A stretch of 64,000 nucleotides of DNA from Tectiglobus sp965223355 (GCA_965223355.1 CBDCWE010000003.1:3906001-3970000); one strand, 5' to 3'. Shown: positions 43,235 to 52,672, counted from the stretch's first letter. A program made the numbers and translations. The notes: generated by a model from the letters alone, not told the origin.

Positions 43235-44650
43235 TCACTGCGCGCGATATTCAATGCGTCGGTTCTTGGCGCGGCCCTGAGTTGTGTCATTGGACGCAAC
43301 CGGGCGGCGTTCGCCATATCCGATGTATGCGACCCGGTTGGCCGGGACGCCGGCGTTGATCAGATAGTTTGCTACGTTTTCGGCGCGGCGCTCGGACAGA
43401 CGCTGATTATACTCCGGCGTACCAATCGCATCGGTGTGGCCTTCGATCGTGACGCTGACGCGGCCGCAAGCCCGTGCGCCGGCTGCCAGGGCATCGAGCG
43501 TGATTTCCGCATCCTTGAGGAGTTCGGCGCTGTCGAAGGCAAACAATACCGCACCGGCAGCAGCGGTCGTCGACAACCGCCGTTCGCAGCGCGAGGCCTG
43601 CGTGTTCGCCGCGGTCTTGATGGTGCGAGGGCGTTGTGGTGCGGGCTTGGCCTTTTGCGCCGGTTGCGCCGGTTTCTCGACTTTGATTGTCTCAGGTTTG
43701 GGCATCACAACCGCGGCCGGCACCGACGGCGTCAACGAGGCGGCGGCGGTGGTCGTTTGGCTTATCGTGGTGGCCCCGCCGGCGCTGGCACTGACCGGCT
43801 GTGCTGTGTCGCCGGCAGGTGAGGGCTGCGGCGGAGGCTGCGACGCGGAGGCGGCGGCCGTCCTGCGGGCTTCGGCTGCTTGTGCGCGCTGCACGCGTGC
43901 CCGTTCCGCCGCCTCTGCGCGTTCGCGTTTCTTCAGGACGGCGTAGCGTGTCAAGAAGCTTGCCTCTTCGCTGGCCAGGCGGCGTTGTTCGAGCTCTTCG
44001 GCGATTTGTGCCTGCCGTTGCTTTAGTGCGCGCTGAGCCGCAGCCATAGCTTCGCGACGCCGCCGGTCCTCGGCGCGCTGTTCGGCAAGGCGGGCCATGA
44101 ACGAGGCTTGTTCCGCCGCGATGCGTTGGCGTTCGGCGATCTTCAGGGCTGCGCGCCTGGCGGCTTCGGCCGCAACGCGCCTGGCGGCTTCGGCCGCAAC
44201 GCGCCTGGCGGCCTCCAGACGCAACGCCGCCTGGCGCTCGGCCTGGCGTTTGGCGCGCCGGCGTTGCTCGGCTTGGCGCTGGGCACGCAGGCGGCGCTCC
44301 TTGATGGCGATGGCAACGGCGCGATCGCGCATGATCGCGTTCTTGCGCACCGTCCGACGGGCGATGATGCTCAATTCACCAATACAATCGGCCATGATGC
44401 GCCAGCTCGGGTCCAGCGGCGGGCGGAACACCGACAGACAGCCGCTGCGGATGTTGTCGGGGATGGCCGGCCAGGCCTCGGCGACGCGACTGCGTGCGCG
44501 GGCTTCGAACAGGCGACATTGGCCGGGGGCGCTATCATATTCGCAAATTGTCGCCAGCGGCCAGCTTGGCAACGGCTCGGCGACGGCAGGCTGTCCACAA
44601 ACCGCACTGAAGGCGGCCGCAAGTGCGGTTGCAACTCGTGAATGTTTCAT
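43235..44650 (-). CDS. OmpA-family protein with long Ala/Arg/Glu coiled coil
   Basis: A 471-residue envelope protein. A signal peptide (MKHSRVATALAAAFSAVCGQ) leads to a cysteine-containing N-terminal domain (to about residue 105). A highly charged helical region (about residues 110-265) contains tandem VAAEAARR units, then a Pro/Thr/Ala linker, and a C-terminal OmpA peptidoglycan-binding domain (ILFAFDSAEL-like, VTIEGHTDAIGTPEYNQRLS, ERRAENVANYLINAGV, RRPVASND). It may anchor or tether to peptidoglycan. The ATG at 44650 was chosen at the signal peptide. Confidence 0.88.
   Translation of the reverse strand: MKHSRVATALAAAFSAVCGQPAVAEPLPSWPLATICEYDSAPGQCRLFEARARSRVAEAWPAIPDNIRSGCLSVFRPPLDPSWRIMADCIGELSIIARRTVRKNAIMRDRAVAIAIKERRLRAQRQAEQRRRAKRQAERQAALRLEAARRVAAEAARRVAAEAARRAALKIAERQRIAAEQASFMARLAEQRAEDRRRREAMAAAQRALKQRQAQIAEELEQRRLASEEASFLTRYAVLKKRERAEAAERARVQRAQAAEARRTAAASASQPPPQPSPAGDTAQPVSASAGGATTISQTTTAAASLTPSVPAAVVMPKPETIKVEKPAQPAQKAKPAPQRPRTIKTAANTQASRCERRLSTTAAAGAVLFAFDSAELLKDAEITLDALAAGARACGRVSVTIEGHTDAIGTPEYNQRLSERRAENVANYLINAGVPANRVAYIGYGERRPVASNDTTQGRAKNRRIEYRAQ
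44158..44218. repeat. 24-bp tandem repeat within the OmpA-like gene
   Basis: Units of GGCGGCTTCGGCCGCAACGC plus GCCT repeat about 2.5 times and encode VAAEAARR on the minus strand; a sign of recent in-frame duplication in the coiled coil. Confidence 0.85.
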
Positions 44651-44828
44651 GACGGCAGTCCAGTTCCCAAGACAAGTGTTGCGATTGCGCACCTGCAATC
44701 AGTGTAGGCCAACAAAGTCGTTCGGACCATATTCTAACAGCCGAAATGATTACATTGATTTGCATGGAGATGGGCATGGAGAGGTGTTCGGGCGCACCAT
44801 ATGGCGTTGGCCTCGTGCCCGGCACCTA

Positions 44829-45548
44829 TCAGGCGTCAACAACTTTGATTTTCTTTGCGATGGTGATGGTCGCCGGCGACAGAGCACAGCGATAGGCCAA
44901 GGCCTCGACACCGGCGGCCAGTGCCGTATCGAAGGCCGCACCGTATCTGACATCGATGTCGCGGGCGAGGCCGACCCGGCGCGCATCATCACGCTGCACA
45001 AGAAAGAGCATCACGGCGCGGTGGCCTTGCTGGGCCATCTCGGCCAGCTCGCGCAGATGTTTGGCGCCGCGTTCGGTGACCGCGTCGGGAAATTCAGCCA
45101 ATCCGGACCTGCGCATCAGGTGAACGTTCTTGATTTCGACGTAACACCGGCCCTTCCGGGCGCCTTCCAGCAGAATGTCGATGCGGCTGTTTTCGTTGCC
45201 ATACTTCACTTCGCGCCGCAAACTGTCGTAGCCCTTCAAGGGTGCGATCCGCCCGGCTTCGATTGCCTCACTCACCAGCCTGTTGGGGTGGTTGGTGTTG
45301 ATGCCGACAATGGTCGGGCCAGTGCCGAGATCATGTTCAACCATCTCCCAAGTGTGACGGTATTTTCGGGTCGGGCTGTCGCTGGTTGAGAGCCAGACGG
45401 TTGATCCTGGGTCGGTCAGCCCCTTCATCGAGCCGGTGTTCGGGCATGTGGCCGTGATGGTCTCGCCGGTGTCGAGTTCGACATCGGCGAGAAAGCGCTT
45501 ATAGCGCTTGATGAGGCGACCGCGCTGCAGCGGGGGATCGAAGTTCAT
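44829..45548 (-). CDS. sfsA: SfsA-family protein
   Basis: The 239 residues match SfsA throughout: RGRLIKRYKRFLADVELDTG, CPNTGSMKGL, DPGSTVWLS, RKYRHTWEMV, GINTNHPNRLV, the nuclease-like acidic NSRIDILLEG and CYVEIKNVHL. SfsA was first named for sugar fermentation stimulation in E. coli; its fold suggests a nucleic-acid enzyme, and the function is unsettled. The CinA-type gene diverges upstream. Confidence 0.95.
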   Translation of the reverse strand: MNFDPPLQRGRLIKRYKRFLADVELDTGETITATCPNTGSMKGLTDPGSTVWLSTSDSPTRKYRHTWEMVEHDLGTGPTIVGINTNHPNRLVSEAIEAGRIAPLKGYDSLRREVKYGNENSRIDILLEGARKGRCYVEIKNVHLMRRSGLAEFPDAVTERGAKHLRELAEMAQQGHRAVMLFLVQRDDARRVGLARDIDVRYGAAFDTALAAGVEALAYRCALSPATITIAKKIKVVDA

Positions 45549-45693
45549 GCTCGGGTTCCGTTGTAGTTCGGCTGTATGACGTGCAGTGATGTGAAAATCA
45601 GTGGGTCATCTAGGCGTGATCGCGAATTCATGGCAAGACGATGCCGGGCTTTACGGTCCAAGGCGGCCGATAGATCTGGGGAGAAGTGCACCA

Positions 45694-46449
45694 ATGTCGG
45701 ATGGATCGCTGAGCGATGAGATTGTCACCGCGGCTTTGATCGTGATTGGCGACGAGATCCTATCCGGGCGCACCAAGGACAAGAATATTGGCTATGTCGC
45801 AGATCACTGTTCGGCGATTGGCATCCAGCTCAAGGAAGTGCGCATCATCGGTGATGAGGCGGCCGAGATCGCCGCCGCGGTTAATGCCTTGCGTGCGAAA
45901 TACTCCTACGTGTTTACGACCGGCGGTATTGGCCCGACGCACGATGATATTACCGCCGACTCGATCGCCAAGGCTTTTGGAGTGGCGATCGACATCGACC
46001 AGCGCGCGCTCGATGTGATGCTGCCGCACTTCAAGGCCCGTGGCGTCGAGATCACACCTGCTCGACTGCGCATGGCGCGCATTCCCGATGGCGCTGATCT
46101 GGTCGACAATCCGGTCTCAAAGGCGCCCGGCTTCATGCTCGACAATGTCATTACAATGGCCGGGATCCCAAGCATCATGCAGGTCATGCTGGACGCCGTC
46201 ACGCCGCGCCTGAAGAAGGGCCGGATGATGCACGCCGAAGCGATTGATCTCGACTATCCCGAAGGCACGGTGGCCGAATTGCTTGGGAGCCATCAGCAGG
46301 CCTATCCCGAGGTTGCAATGGGCAGTTATCCGACGATCAAGAACAATCGCCCGTGCACGCAGTTGGTGCTGCGATCAGTCGACGCCGAACGTTTGCAGAG
46401 GGCGACGCAGGAGTTGCGAAAACTTCTCTCGGATCAATCGCTTCTTTAA
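45694..46449 (+). CDS. CinA/MoaB-type molybdopterin-binding-domain protein
   Basis: The 251-residue protein has the MoCF/CinA N-terminal domain: VTAALIVIGDEILSGRTKDK, VRIIGDEAAEIAAAVNAL, FTTGGIGPTHDDITADSIAK and PVSKAPGFML. It lacks the C-terminal nicotinamide-nucleotide amidase domain of full CinA. Members act on nucleotide derivatives; the role here is uncertain. GGGGAGAAG precedes the ATG at 45694. Its TAA stop is continuous with a repeat D copy. Confidence 0.88.
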   Translation: MSDGSLSDEIVTAALIVIGDEILSGRTKDKNIGYVADHCSAIGIQLKEVRIIGDEAAEIAAAVNALRAKYSYVFTTGGIGPTHDDITADSIAKAFGVAIDIDQRALDVMLPHFKARGVEITPARLRMARIPDGADLVDNPVSKAPGFMLDNVITMAGIPSIMQVMLDAVTPRLKKGRMMHAEAIDLDYPEGTVAELLGSHQQAYPEVAMGSYPTIKNNRPCTQLVLRSVDAERLQRATQELRKLLSDQSLL

Positions 46450-46490
46450 TACCGTCGCAGCTATGAACGGATGCACTTCACCGGCGCGTT
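46447..46490. repeat. Repeat family D, copy 3
   Basis: Starts in the TAA stop of the CinA-type gene: TAATACCGTCGCAGCTATGA, then CACTTCACCGGCGCG and a T run, matching copies 1 and 2. Confidence 0.75.
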
Positions 46491-46550
46491 TTTGTGTGGC
46501 TAGTTTTCCGGGTTTTGGACCATGGTCAGCCGTGGCCCAAACCCGTGACA

Positions 46551-46722
46551 CCGCTGAACAAGTCCCGGGTCCAGGGGATGATCCCCTGGTCGGGGTGTTT
46601 GAGGGGCTGAAAGCCCCTCAAGGATCGCCGCCAAGCGGCGATTGGTTAAGGGCTCGGCCCTTAACAATCCCGCCAAAGGGCGCTGCCCTTTGGAAACCCG
46701 AGACTTGATGAGAGGATCCCTA
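46551..46722 (-). repeat. Repeat family A, copy 3
   Basis: Reverse-orientation five-hairpin element. The left end reads GCTGAACAAGTCCCGG and the right end CGAGACTTGATGAGAG. It lies between convergent genes. Confidence 0.92.
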
Positions 46723-47349
46723 GGTTCGCATTGCGGCGATGGCAGGCACGGGCCCGTCGACGTCGCCTTGAACCTCATCGGCCGGGACTTCCGGGAAGAG
46801 ATCGAAGTGATCGTCAAGAACGTCGAGAAACCGGGCGCACATGTCGAGCAACGGGCCGAGTTCGATTTGACCGGCGATCAGAAATTTTTCATCGATTTCG
46901 ATCGCCTCGACGACGGCCAGGCATCCGACTTCGCTCCCGATCAGACCGCGTTTGCGCAAATAGACCAGCGGATCGAAGCCGTGCTCGAAGGCGTGTTGAT
47001 CGCTGTTGCACTCGCTGTCGATGGCCTCGATCACAACTGCGGTTGCGGCCGTGAACAGGTTGGAGAGTATGGCAAAGCGATGGTCTTGACGCGTCAGTTC
47101 CCGGCTCAGCGCGGCGGTATGATCGCGGGCCTGCTTGATCCGGCCCATGGCGGCGATTTCCAGTTCGCGCGCGCGGGCGACAAAGGCGTTGATCGAGTTT
47201 GTCGTCTCGTGCGTCGCGTGATCGCTGGCAAGATGCCGCGAGACCTTCAATTTGCCGAGATCCTCACCGGCGGCCAGAATGGCGTCGAGATGATCGGCCA
47301 GCAAATAGACGCGTCCATCGATAAGCGCGGACTTTGAATTGATGGGCAT
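46720..47349 (-). CDS. Hypothetical protein
   Basis: A 209-residue, mostly helical, acidic protein that I do not recognise. It starts MPINSKSALIDGRVYLLADH and contains HATHETTNSINAFVARAREL and LTRQDHRFAILSNLFTAATA. There is no signal peptide or membrane segment. AGGAG lies about 10 nt before the ATG. It is on the same strand as, and downstream of, nrdJ and another hypothetical gene. The coding composition looks real. Confidence 0.7.
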   Translation of the reverse strand: MPINSKSALIDGRVYLLADHLDAILAAGEDLGKLKVSRHLASDHATHETTNSINAFVARARELEIAAMGRIKQARDHTAALSRELTRQDHRFAILSNLFTAATAVVIEAIDSECNSDQHAFEHGFDPLVYLRKRGLIGSEVGCLAVVEAIEIDEKFLIAGQIELGPLLDMCARFLDVLDDHFDLFPEVPADEVQGDVDGPVPAIAAMRT

Positions 47350-47440
47350 GACGCGGTCACTCCTGCGCTAAGACGACTGAAGTTGTGCAACGCGCGACAA
47401 CGCTGAACTTGAAGCCAACTGGGCAGCGCTTCATGGGCGG

Positions 47441-47800
47441 TTAGGATCGTGGCGGCGGCAACAACGCCAGCAACACCTCCATCGCGGTCTGCAAGTCAGC
47501 GGACGTCTGCCCGAGATGCTGGCCGAGGTTTGAGGCGAAGGCGGCACTGGCGCGCTCACGCAGGTTGGTGTGCGCCGTCACCGCCTTCAGGCTCGCCAGC
47601 AGGGCATCGTCGGGAAAGGCCTCGGAGATATTGAGCCTTTCCCGCACGATCGGGACCAACTCGGCGAGGTGCAGGATCATTTCCGGCGCCGCGATCTGGG
47701 GCACGCCGGATTGCCGTCGAGGGAGGTCGGGGGCGCTTTGCGATCCCGGTTCCGACAACTGCCGACGTCGAGGGTCCAAGTCGTTGCGCATGTGATCCAT
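47441..47800 (-). CDS. Hypothetical protein downstream of nrdJ
   Basis: About 119 residues from the ATG at 47800, which has AGAGG 2-3 nt upstream and lies 17 bp after the nrdJ stop. The N-terminal third is Arg/Pro/Gln-rich; the rest is helical (PEMILHLAELVPIVRERLNI, ASAAFASNLGQHLGQTSADL). No family is recognised. The tight spacing suggests co-transcription with nrdJ. Confidence 0.65.
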   Translation of the reverse strand: MDHMRNDLDPRRRQLSEPGSQSAPDLPRRQSGVPQIAAPEMILHLAELVPIVRERLNISEAFPDDALLASLKAVTAHTNLRERASAAFASNLGQHLGQTSADLQTAMEVLLALLPPPRS

Positions 47801-47817
47801 TGCCTCTGCCAAGTTGA

Positions 47818-50800
47818 TCAGGAACAGCCGCTGGTGCCGCCGCAGGTGTTGCATTTGAGACAGGTGCCGTTGCGCACCAGCGTGAAGTTTCCGCACTCGC
47901 CGCAGGCCTCGCCTTCATAGCCCTGCAGGCGCGCCTCGGTGACACGGTCGATCGCCACCTCGGTCTTGAGCGCCAGTGCCCCGGCGACGGTGATCTCACC
48001 GGCCGTCGTCGTCGCTGTCGCCGCCGTTGCCAGGGCGGCACTGGTCGCCGCTTCCGGACCATTGAAGGCTGATGCAACGTCGCGCTGCAGATTGGTTGCC
48101 GGCGAGGCTACCGCATCGCTATTGGCCGGCGGTGCGCCAATACGGGCGATCAGCTGGCCGCGTGTGAAGCCGTGCGAGATGATCCGGGCTGCCGGCATCG
48201 CCGGCTCGGGCCCGGTCCCTTCGGCTTTGCCGACGGCGGTCGATGAGATGTCACCCGGATCGACATGGGCGAGATCGTTGCGGCCGAGGTAGGATACGGC
48301 CAGTTCGCGGAAGATATAATCGAGAACCGACGTGGCGTTCTTGATGGTGTCGTTGCCCTGGACCAGACCGGCGGGCTCAAAGCGGGTGAAGGTGAAGGCA
48401 TCGACGTACTCTTCGAGCGGGACGCCGTACTGCAGACCGAGCGAAATCGCGATTGCAAAGTTGTTCATCAACGAGCGGAAGGCGGCGCCTTCCTTGTGCA
48501 TGTCGATGAAGATCTCACCAATGCGGCCGTCTTCGTATTCGCCGGTCGTCAGATAGACCTTGTGGCCGCCGACAACGGCTTTCTGGGTGTAGCCCTTGCG
48601 CCGACCCGGCATTCTTTCACGGCCACGCTCGATGATGCGCTCAACAATGCGCTCGGCTGCGATTTCGGCGCGGATCTGGGCTGGTTTGTCGGCCGTCAGT
48701 TCGGCTGCAACCTCGTCGGCGTCGTCCTCGTCATCGCTCAAAAGCTGCGAATTCAACGGCTGCGAGAGTTTGGAGCCGTCACGGTAGAGCGCGTTGGCCT
48801 TGAGGGCTTTACGCCAGGAGCGCATGTAAGCCGACGTGCAATCCTCGACGGTTGCCTCGTTCGGCATGTTGATGGTCTTGGAAATGGCGCCGGAAATGAA
48901 CGGCTGACTGGCGGCCATCATGTCGATGTGGCTGTTGACCGTTAAGAACCGCTTGCCTTTGCGCCCGCACGGGTTGGCACAATCGAACACGGCCAAATGC
49001 TCGTCGCGCAAGTGCGGTGCGCCTTCGAGGGTCATGGCCCCGCAGACATGCTCGTTTGCAGCCTCGATATCGGCTTTCGAAAAGCCTAAGAACGTGAGCA
49101 GCTCGAAAGACGGGTCTTCGAGGTTTGCTTCGGGCACCTTTAAGGTCTCGCGCAAAAAGTCCTCACCGAGGCTCCACTTGTTGAAGACGAACTTGATGTC
49201 GAAGGCGGTGGCAAGGCCTGCCTCGACCGTCGCCAGGGCCTGATCGGTAAAACCCTTCGACGTCAGGGTTGCGTGGTTGATGGCCGGTGCCTGGCGCAGC
49301 GACCCGTGGCCGACGGCGTAGGCCTCGATCTCGGCGATCTCGGCTTCGCGGTAGCCGAGCTTGCGCAGGGCCTCGGGAACGGCGCGGTTGATAATCTTGA
49401 AATAGCCGCCGCCGGCAAGCTTCTTGAACTTGACCAGGGCAAAGTCCGGTTCGATGCCGGTGGTGTCGCAATCCATGACGAGACCGATGGTGCCGGTTGG
49501 GGCGATCACCGTCGCCTGGGCGTTGCGGAAGCCATGGGTCTGGCCGAGCTCGATGGCGCGATCCCAGGCGCGCTTGGCGGCCTCGACCAAGGCTCGATCA
49601 GTGCAGGATGCATGGTCGAGGGGAACCGGCACGGTCGAGAGCTGCTCATAACCGTCGGTCTCGCCGTAAGCGGCGCGGCGATGATTGCGGATCACGCGCA
49701 GCATGTCGGATGCGTTGTCCCGATAGCCGGGGAAGGGGCCGAGTTCGGCTGCGATTTCCGCCGAGGTGGCGTAGGCCGTGCCGGTCATGATGGCCGAGAT
49801 GGCGCCGCAAATGGCGCGGCCTTCATCTGAGTCATAGGAGATACCGGAGGCCATCAACAGGCCGCCGATGTTGGCAAAGCCCAGCCCGAGCGTGCGGTAG
49901 CGATAGGACAGTTGTGCGATTTCCTTGCTCGGAAACTGCGCCATCAGCACCGAGATCTCGAGGACGAGGGTCCACAGTCGGCAGGCGTGTTCGAAGGCGC
50001 CGACGTCGAATGAGCCGTCCGCCGCGCGGTACTGGAGCAGGTTCATCGAAGCCAGATTGCAGGCCGTGTCGTCGAGGAACATGTACTCCGAGCACGGATT
50101 GGAGGCACGGATTTCGCCGCTGACGGGACAGGTATGCCAGTCGTTGATCGTGGTGTGGAACTGGATCCCGGGATCGGCCGATGCCCAGGCGGCATAGCCG
50201 ACATCTTCCCAGAGCTTGCGTGCATTGATGGTCTTGACCTTGTCGCCGGTGGTGCGCGCGGTCAGATCCCAGGTGCCGTCACTTTCGACGGCGGCCAGGA
50301 AGCCGTCGGTAACCCGAACGGAATTGTTCGAGTTCTGGCCGGACACGGTCAGATAGGCTTCCGAGTCCCAATCCGTGTCGTAGACCGGAAAGTCAACGTC
50401 CGTATAGCCCTGCTTGGCGAACTGGATGATGCGACGGATATAGTTGTCCGGCACCTGATCGCGGCGGGCCTCCTTGATGGCGCGCCTCAGGGCCGGATTT
50501 TTGGTCGCATCGAAGCACTCATCACCGTCGGCTTCGCAGTTGACACAGGCCTTCATGACGGCCTTCAGGCGTTGCTGGCAGATCTTTGAACCGGACACCA
50601 GAGCGGCAACTTTCTGCTCTTCTCTGACCTTCCAGTTGATGTATTCCTCGATGTCGGGATGGTCGATGTCGACAACCACCATTTTGGCTGCTCGGCGCGT
50701 TGTGCCACCGGATTTGATTGCGCCCGCTGCGCGGTCACCGATTTTCAGGAAACTCATCAGGCCCGATGATCGCCCGCCACCGGACAGCTTCTCGTTGGCC

Positions 50801-51519
50801 GAGCGCAACTTGGAAAAGTTCGTACCCGTGCCGGAGCCATACTTGAACAGGCGCGCTTCGCGGACCCACAGATCCATGATGCCGTTTTCGTTGACGAGGT
50901 CATCTTCGATCGACTGGATAAAGCAGGCGTGCGGCTGGGGATGCTCGTAGGCCGACTGTGACTGGGTCAATTCGCCGGTTTGATAGTCGACGTAATAGTG
51001 GCCTTGGCCGGGCCCGTCGATGCCATAGGCCCAATGCAGGCCGGTGTTGAACCATTGCGGCGAGTTCGGGGCGGCGAACTGCATGGCCAACATATAGCGC
51101 AGCTCATCAAAGAACGCCTGGGCGTCGTCTTCCGATGAGAAATATCCGCCCTTCCAACCCCAGTATGTCCAGGTGCCGGCCAGGCGGTCGAAGACCTGGC
51201 GCGAATCCGTTTCACCGCCGTATCGTTTGTCTTGCGCCAGCTCGGAGAGTTCGGCTTTATCTGCAACTGAACGCCACAGCCATGACGGAACCTGGGTCTC
51301 TTCGACCTTTTTGAGGCGCGCGGGAACGCCGGCCTTGCGGAAATATTTCTGGGCGATGATGTCGGCTGCGACCTGGCTCCAATGTTCAGGTACCATCAAA
51401 CCATCGAGGCGGAAGACGATTGAACCATCGGGATTCTTGATCTCACTCACTGCCGTGCGGAACGGAATGCTGTCATAAGGTGAGTGACCTGGCTTGGTAA
51501 AGCGCCGCGCTATTTTCAT
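47818..51519 (-). CDS. nrdJ: Adenosylcobalamin-dependent (class II) ribonucleotide reductase
   Basis: NrdJ reduces ribonucleotides to deoxyribonucleotides with coenzyme B12 and works with or without oxygen. The 1233-residue protein has the ten-stranded barrel with NSPQWFNTGLHWAYGI, NPCSEYMFLDDTACNLASMN (substrate and radical-site region), APTGTIGLVMDCDTTGIEPD, and a C-terminal zinc ribbon (CGECGNFTLVRNGTCLKCNT). The ATG at 51519 gives the usual start MKIARRFTKPGHSPYDSI. A longer frame to 51636 is not conserved. nrdR is encoded in this window and should repress it. It needs imported or synthesised B12. Confidence 0.97.
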   Translation of the reverse strand: MKIARRFTKPGHSPYDSIPFRTAVSEIKNPDGSIVFRLDGLMVPEHWSQVAADIIAQKYFRKAGVPARLKKVEETQVPSWLWRSVADKAELSELAQDKRYGGETDSRQVFDRLAGTWTYWGWKGGYFSSEDDAQAFFDELRYMLAMQFAAPNSPQWFNTGLHWAYGIDGPGQGHYYVDYQTGELTQSQSAYEHPQPHACFIQSIEDDLVNENGIMDLWVREARLFKYGSGTGTNFSKLRSANEKLSGGGRSSGLMSFLKIGDRAAGAIKSGGTTRRAAKMVVVDIDHPDIEEYINWKVREEQKVAALVSGSKICQQRLKAVMKACVNCEADGDECFDATKNPALRRAIKEARRDQVPDNYIRRIIQFAKQGYTDVDFPVYDTDWDSEAYLTVSGQNSNNSVRVTDGFLAAVESDGTWDLTARTTGDKVKTINARKLWEDVGYAAWASADPGIQFHTTINDWHTCPVSGEIRASNPCSEYMFLDDTACNLASMNLLQYRAADGSFDVGAFEHACRLWTLVLEISVLMAQFPSKEIAQLSYRYRTLGLGFANIGGLLMASGISYDSDEGRAICGAISAIMTGTAYATSAEIAAELGPFPGYRDNASDMLRVIRNHRRAAYGETDGYEQLSTVPVPLDHASCTDRALVEAAKRAWDRAIELGQTHGFRNAQATVIAPTGTIGLVMDCDTTGIEPDFALVKFKKLAGGGYFKIINRAVPEALRKLGYREAEIAEIEAYAVGHGSLRQAPAINHATLTSKGFTDQALATVEAGLATAFDIKFVFNKWSLGEDFLRETLKVPEANLEDPSFELLTFLGFSKADIEAANEHVCGAMTLEGAPHLRDEHLAVFDCANPCGRKGKRFLTVNSHIDMMAASQPFISGAISKTINMPNEATVEDCTSAYMRSWRKALKANALYRDGSKLSQPLNSQLLSDDEDDADEVAAELTADKPAQIRAEIAAERIVERIIERGRERMPGRRKGYTQKAVVGGHKVYLTTGEYEDGRIGEIFIDMHKEGAAFRSLMNNFAIAISLGLQYGVPLEEYVDAFTFTRFEPAGLVQGNDTIKNATSVLDYIFRELAVSYLGRNDLAHVDPGDISSTAVGKAEGTGPEPAMPAARIISHGFTRGQLIARIGAPPANSDAVASPATNLQRDVASAFNGPEAATSAALATAATATTTAGEITVAGALALKTEVAIDRVTEARLQGYEGEACGECGNFTLVRNGTCLKCNTCGGTSGCS

Positions 51520-52157
51520 TTTTGCCCCCAGCAGTTCGTTGTTGTCGCACGGCGCATAGACCTCGACGTGCGCAGTCATATGATTTGGTTGCACCGGCCG
51601 GAGACCGCTCGGACTTGCGATCCGGACGGCCCTCAACAGTGTTCAGGAACTTGTCATCGACGCGCATCTTCTGTGGCTCACCACAACAACCTCGCCCGAG
51701 CCGATGGACGGCTCGCTTGCCGCATCTGAGGTGGTCGTTGGATGGCGAGCTGGCGTGTGCCGACGCATCAACTGACTACGCTACCAAGTACAACTCCAGC
51801 CGCTGGTCTGCGGCCCGCTGTTTAGTCGTGACGGCCACCGACCGGTGCGCCAGTCACGTCAACAGTGATGACCGATTCGAGGGGGTGGGAGCAAAGGTTT
51901 TGTATGTTGCAGATGCTGCACATACTAGATGTTGGGGGTCGGTGGGAAAGCTGTCGAAAAAGCCGGGATCGGTTGCGGACCGGCTCGTGAATTTTCCGCC
52001 TGGCTCAAAGCCTTGGCACCAGCGCGGCCGATCGCAAAAGTTAACGAACAACCTAAGCCGATTCCCGGTTCGACAGGTGTGGCCTAGAGGTCCCACGTAT
52101 GGACAGAGCGCTGCGGGGCAGATACACCCTTGGCCAAGATCAAAGGAGCTGCGCCAG
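51520..52157. other. 638-bp divergent spacer between nrdJ and the NDUFA12 gene
   Basis: A frame stays open on the plus strand through this region but shows no protein family, so I do not call it. A candidate NrdR site lies at 51919-51936. I looked for a cobalamin riboswitch on the nrdJ side and found no B12 box. Confidence 0.5.
51919..51936 (-). promoter_or_regulatory. Candidate NrdR box
   Basis: CACATACTAGATGTTGGG resembles the ACTAGATGTTG core I recall from alphaproteobacterial NrdR boxes, about 400 bp upstream of the nrdJ start. The distance is large and only one box is clear, so this is tentative. Confidence 0.3.
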
Positions 52158-52556
52158 ATGGGTTTCTTGAGCCAGATTTTCTGTTGGTGGGGGGCGAGCA
52201 CGTGGGGCACGAGCTGGACGATCTTCAAGCACGGCCGGTTCGTCGGGGCGGATGATTACGGCAACCGCTATTATGAACAACGCAACGGGGTCGGACCGCA
52301 CGGGACGCCGCGCCGTTGGGTGCTCTATCAGGATCTGGCCGATGCATCGCAGGTTCCACCGGAATGGCACGGCTGGTTGCACCACACCCACAAGGAACCG
52401 CCGACGGCAGAAGACTACGCTGCCAAGCCCTGGCAAAAGCCGCATCGCGCGAACATGACCGGAACGCCGCAAGCCTACCGGCCTGCCGGTTCAATCTTGA
52501 CTGACGCGGCGCGTCCGAAGGCGACCGGCGATTATACGCCGTGGCGGCCTGAATAA
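52158..52556 (+). CDS. NADH:ubiquinone oxidoreductase NDUFA12-type subunit
   Basis: A 132-residue complex I accessory subunit shared by alphaproteobacteria and mitochondria (B17.2/NDUFA12). MGFLSQIFCWWGASTWGTSW opens the protein, then FVGADDYGNRYYEQR, RRWVLYQDLADASQVPPEWH, GWLHHTH and the C-terminal ATGDYTPWRPE. AAGGAG lies about 10 nt before the ATG. It is followed by the DUF2155 gene, a neighbour pair common in Rhizobiales. Confidence 0.95.
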   Translation: MGFLSQIFCWWGASTWGTSWTIFKHGRFVGADDYGNRYYEQRNGVGPHGTPRRWVLYQDLADASQVPPEWHGWLHHTHKEPPTAEDYAAKPWQKPHRANMTGTPQAYRPAGSILTDAARPKATGDYTPWRPE

Positions 52557-52672
52557 CGTCGGCTTATCCGACGCGGCGGCCCTGGCGACGGGTTGGGTGG
52601 CGTGTGGCATGGTCAATTTTTGTTCAGAAATCCTTGCCAGACTGCGCGGCATTGGAGGAGCTTGGAGGAACC

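Noticed and set aside
51520..51940. Cobalamin riboswitch upstream of nrdJ
   Set aside because: I read the minus-strand leader and found no B12-box-like GCCACTG core or CAGGAGACC motif.
51522..52157. Long open plus-strand frame running into the NDUFA12 gene
   Set aside because: No family-like segments, Arg/Ser/Pro-rich composition typical of non-coding GC-rich DNA, and the NDUFA12 start with its own ribosome-binding site lies at 52158.
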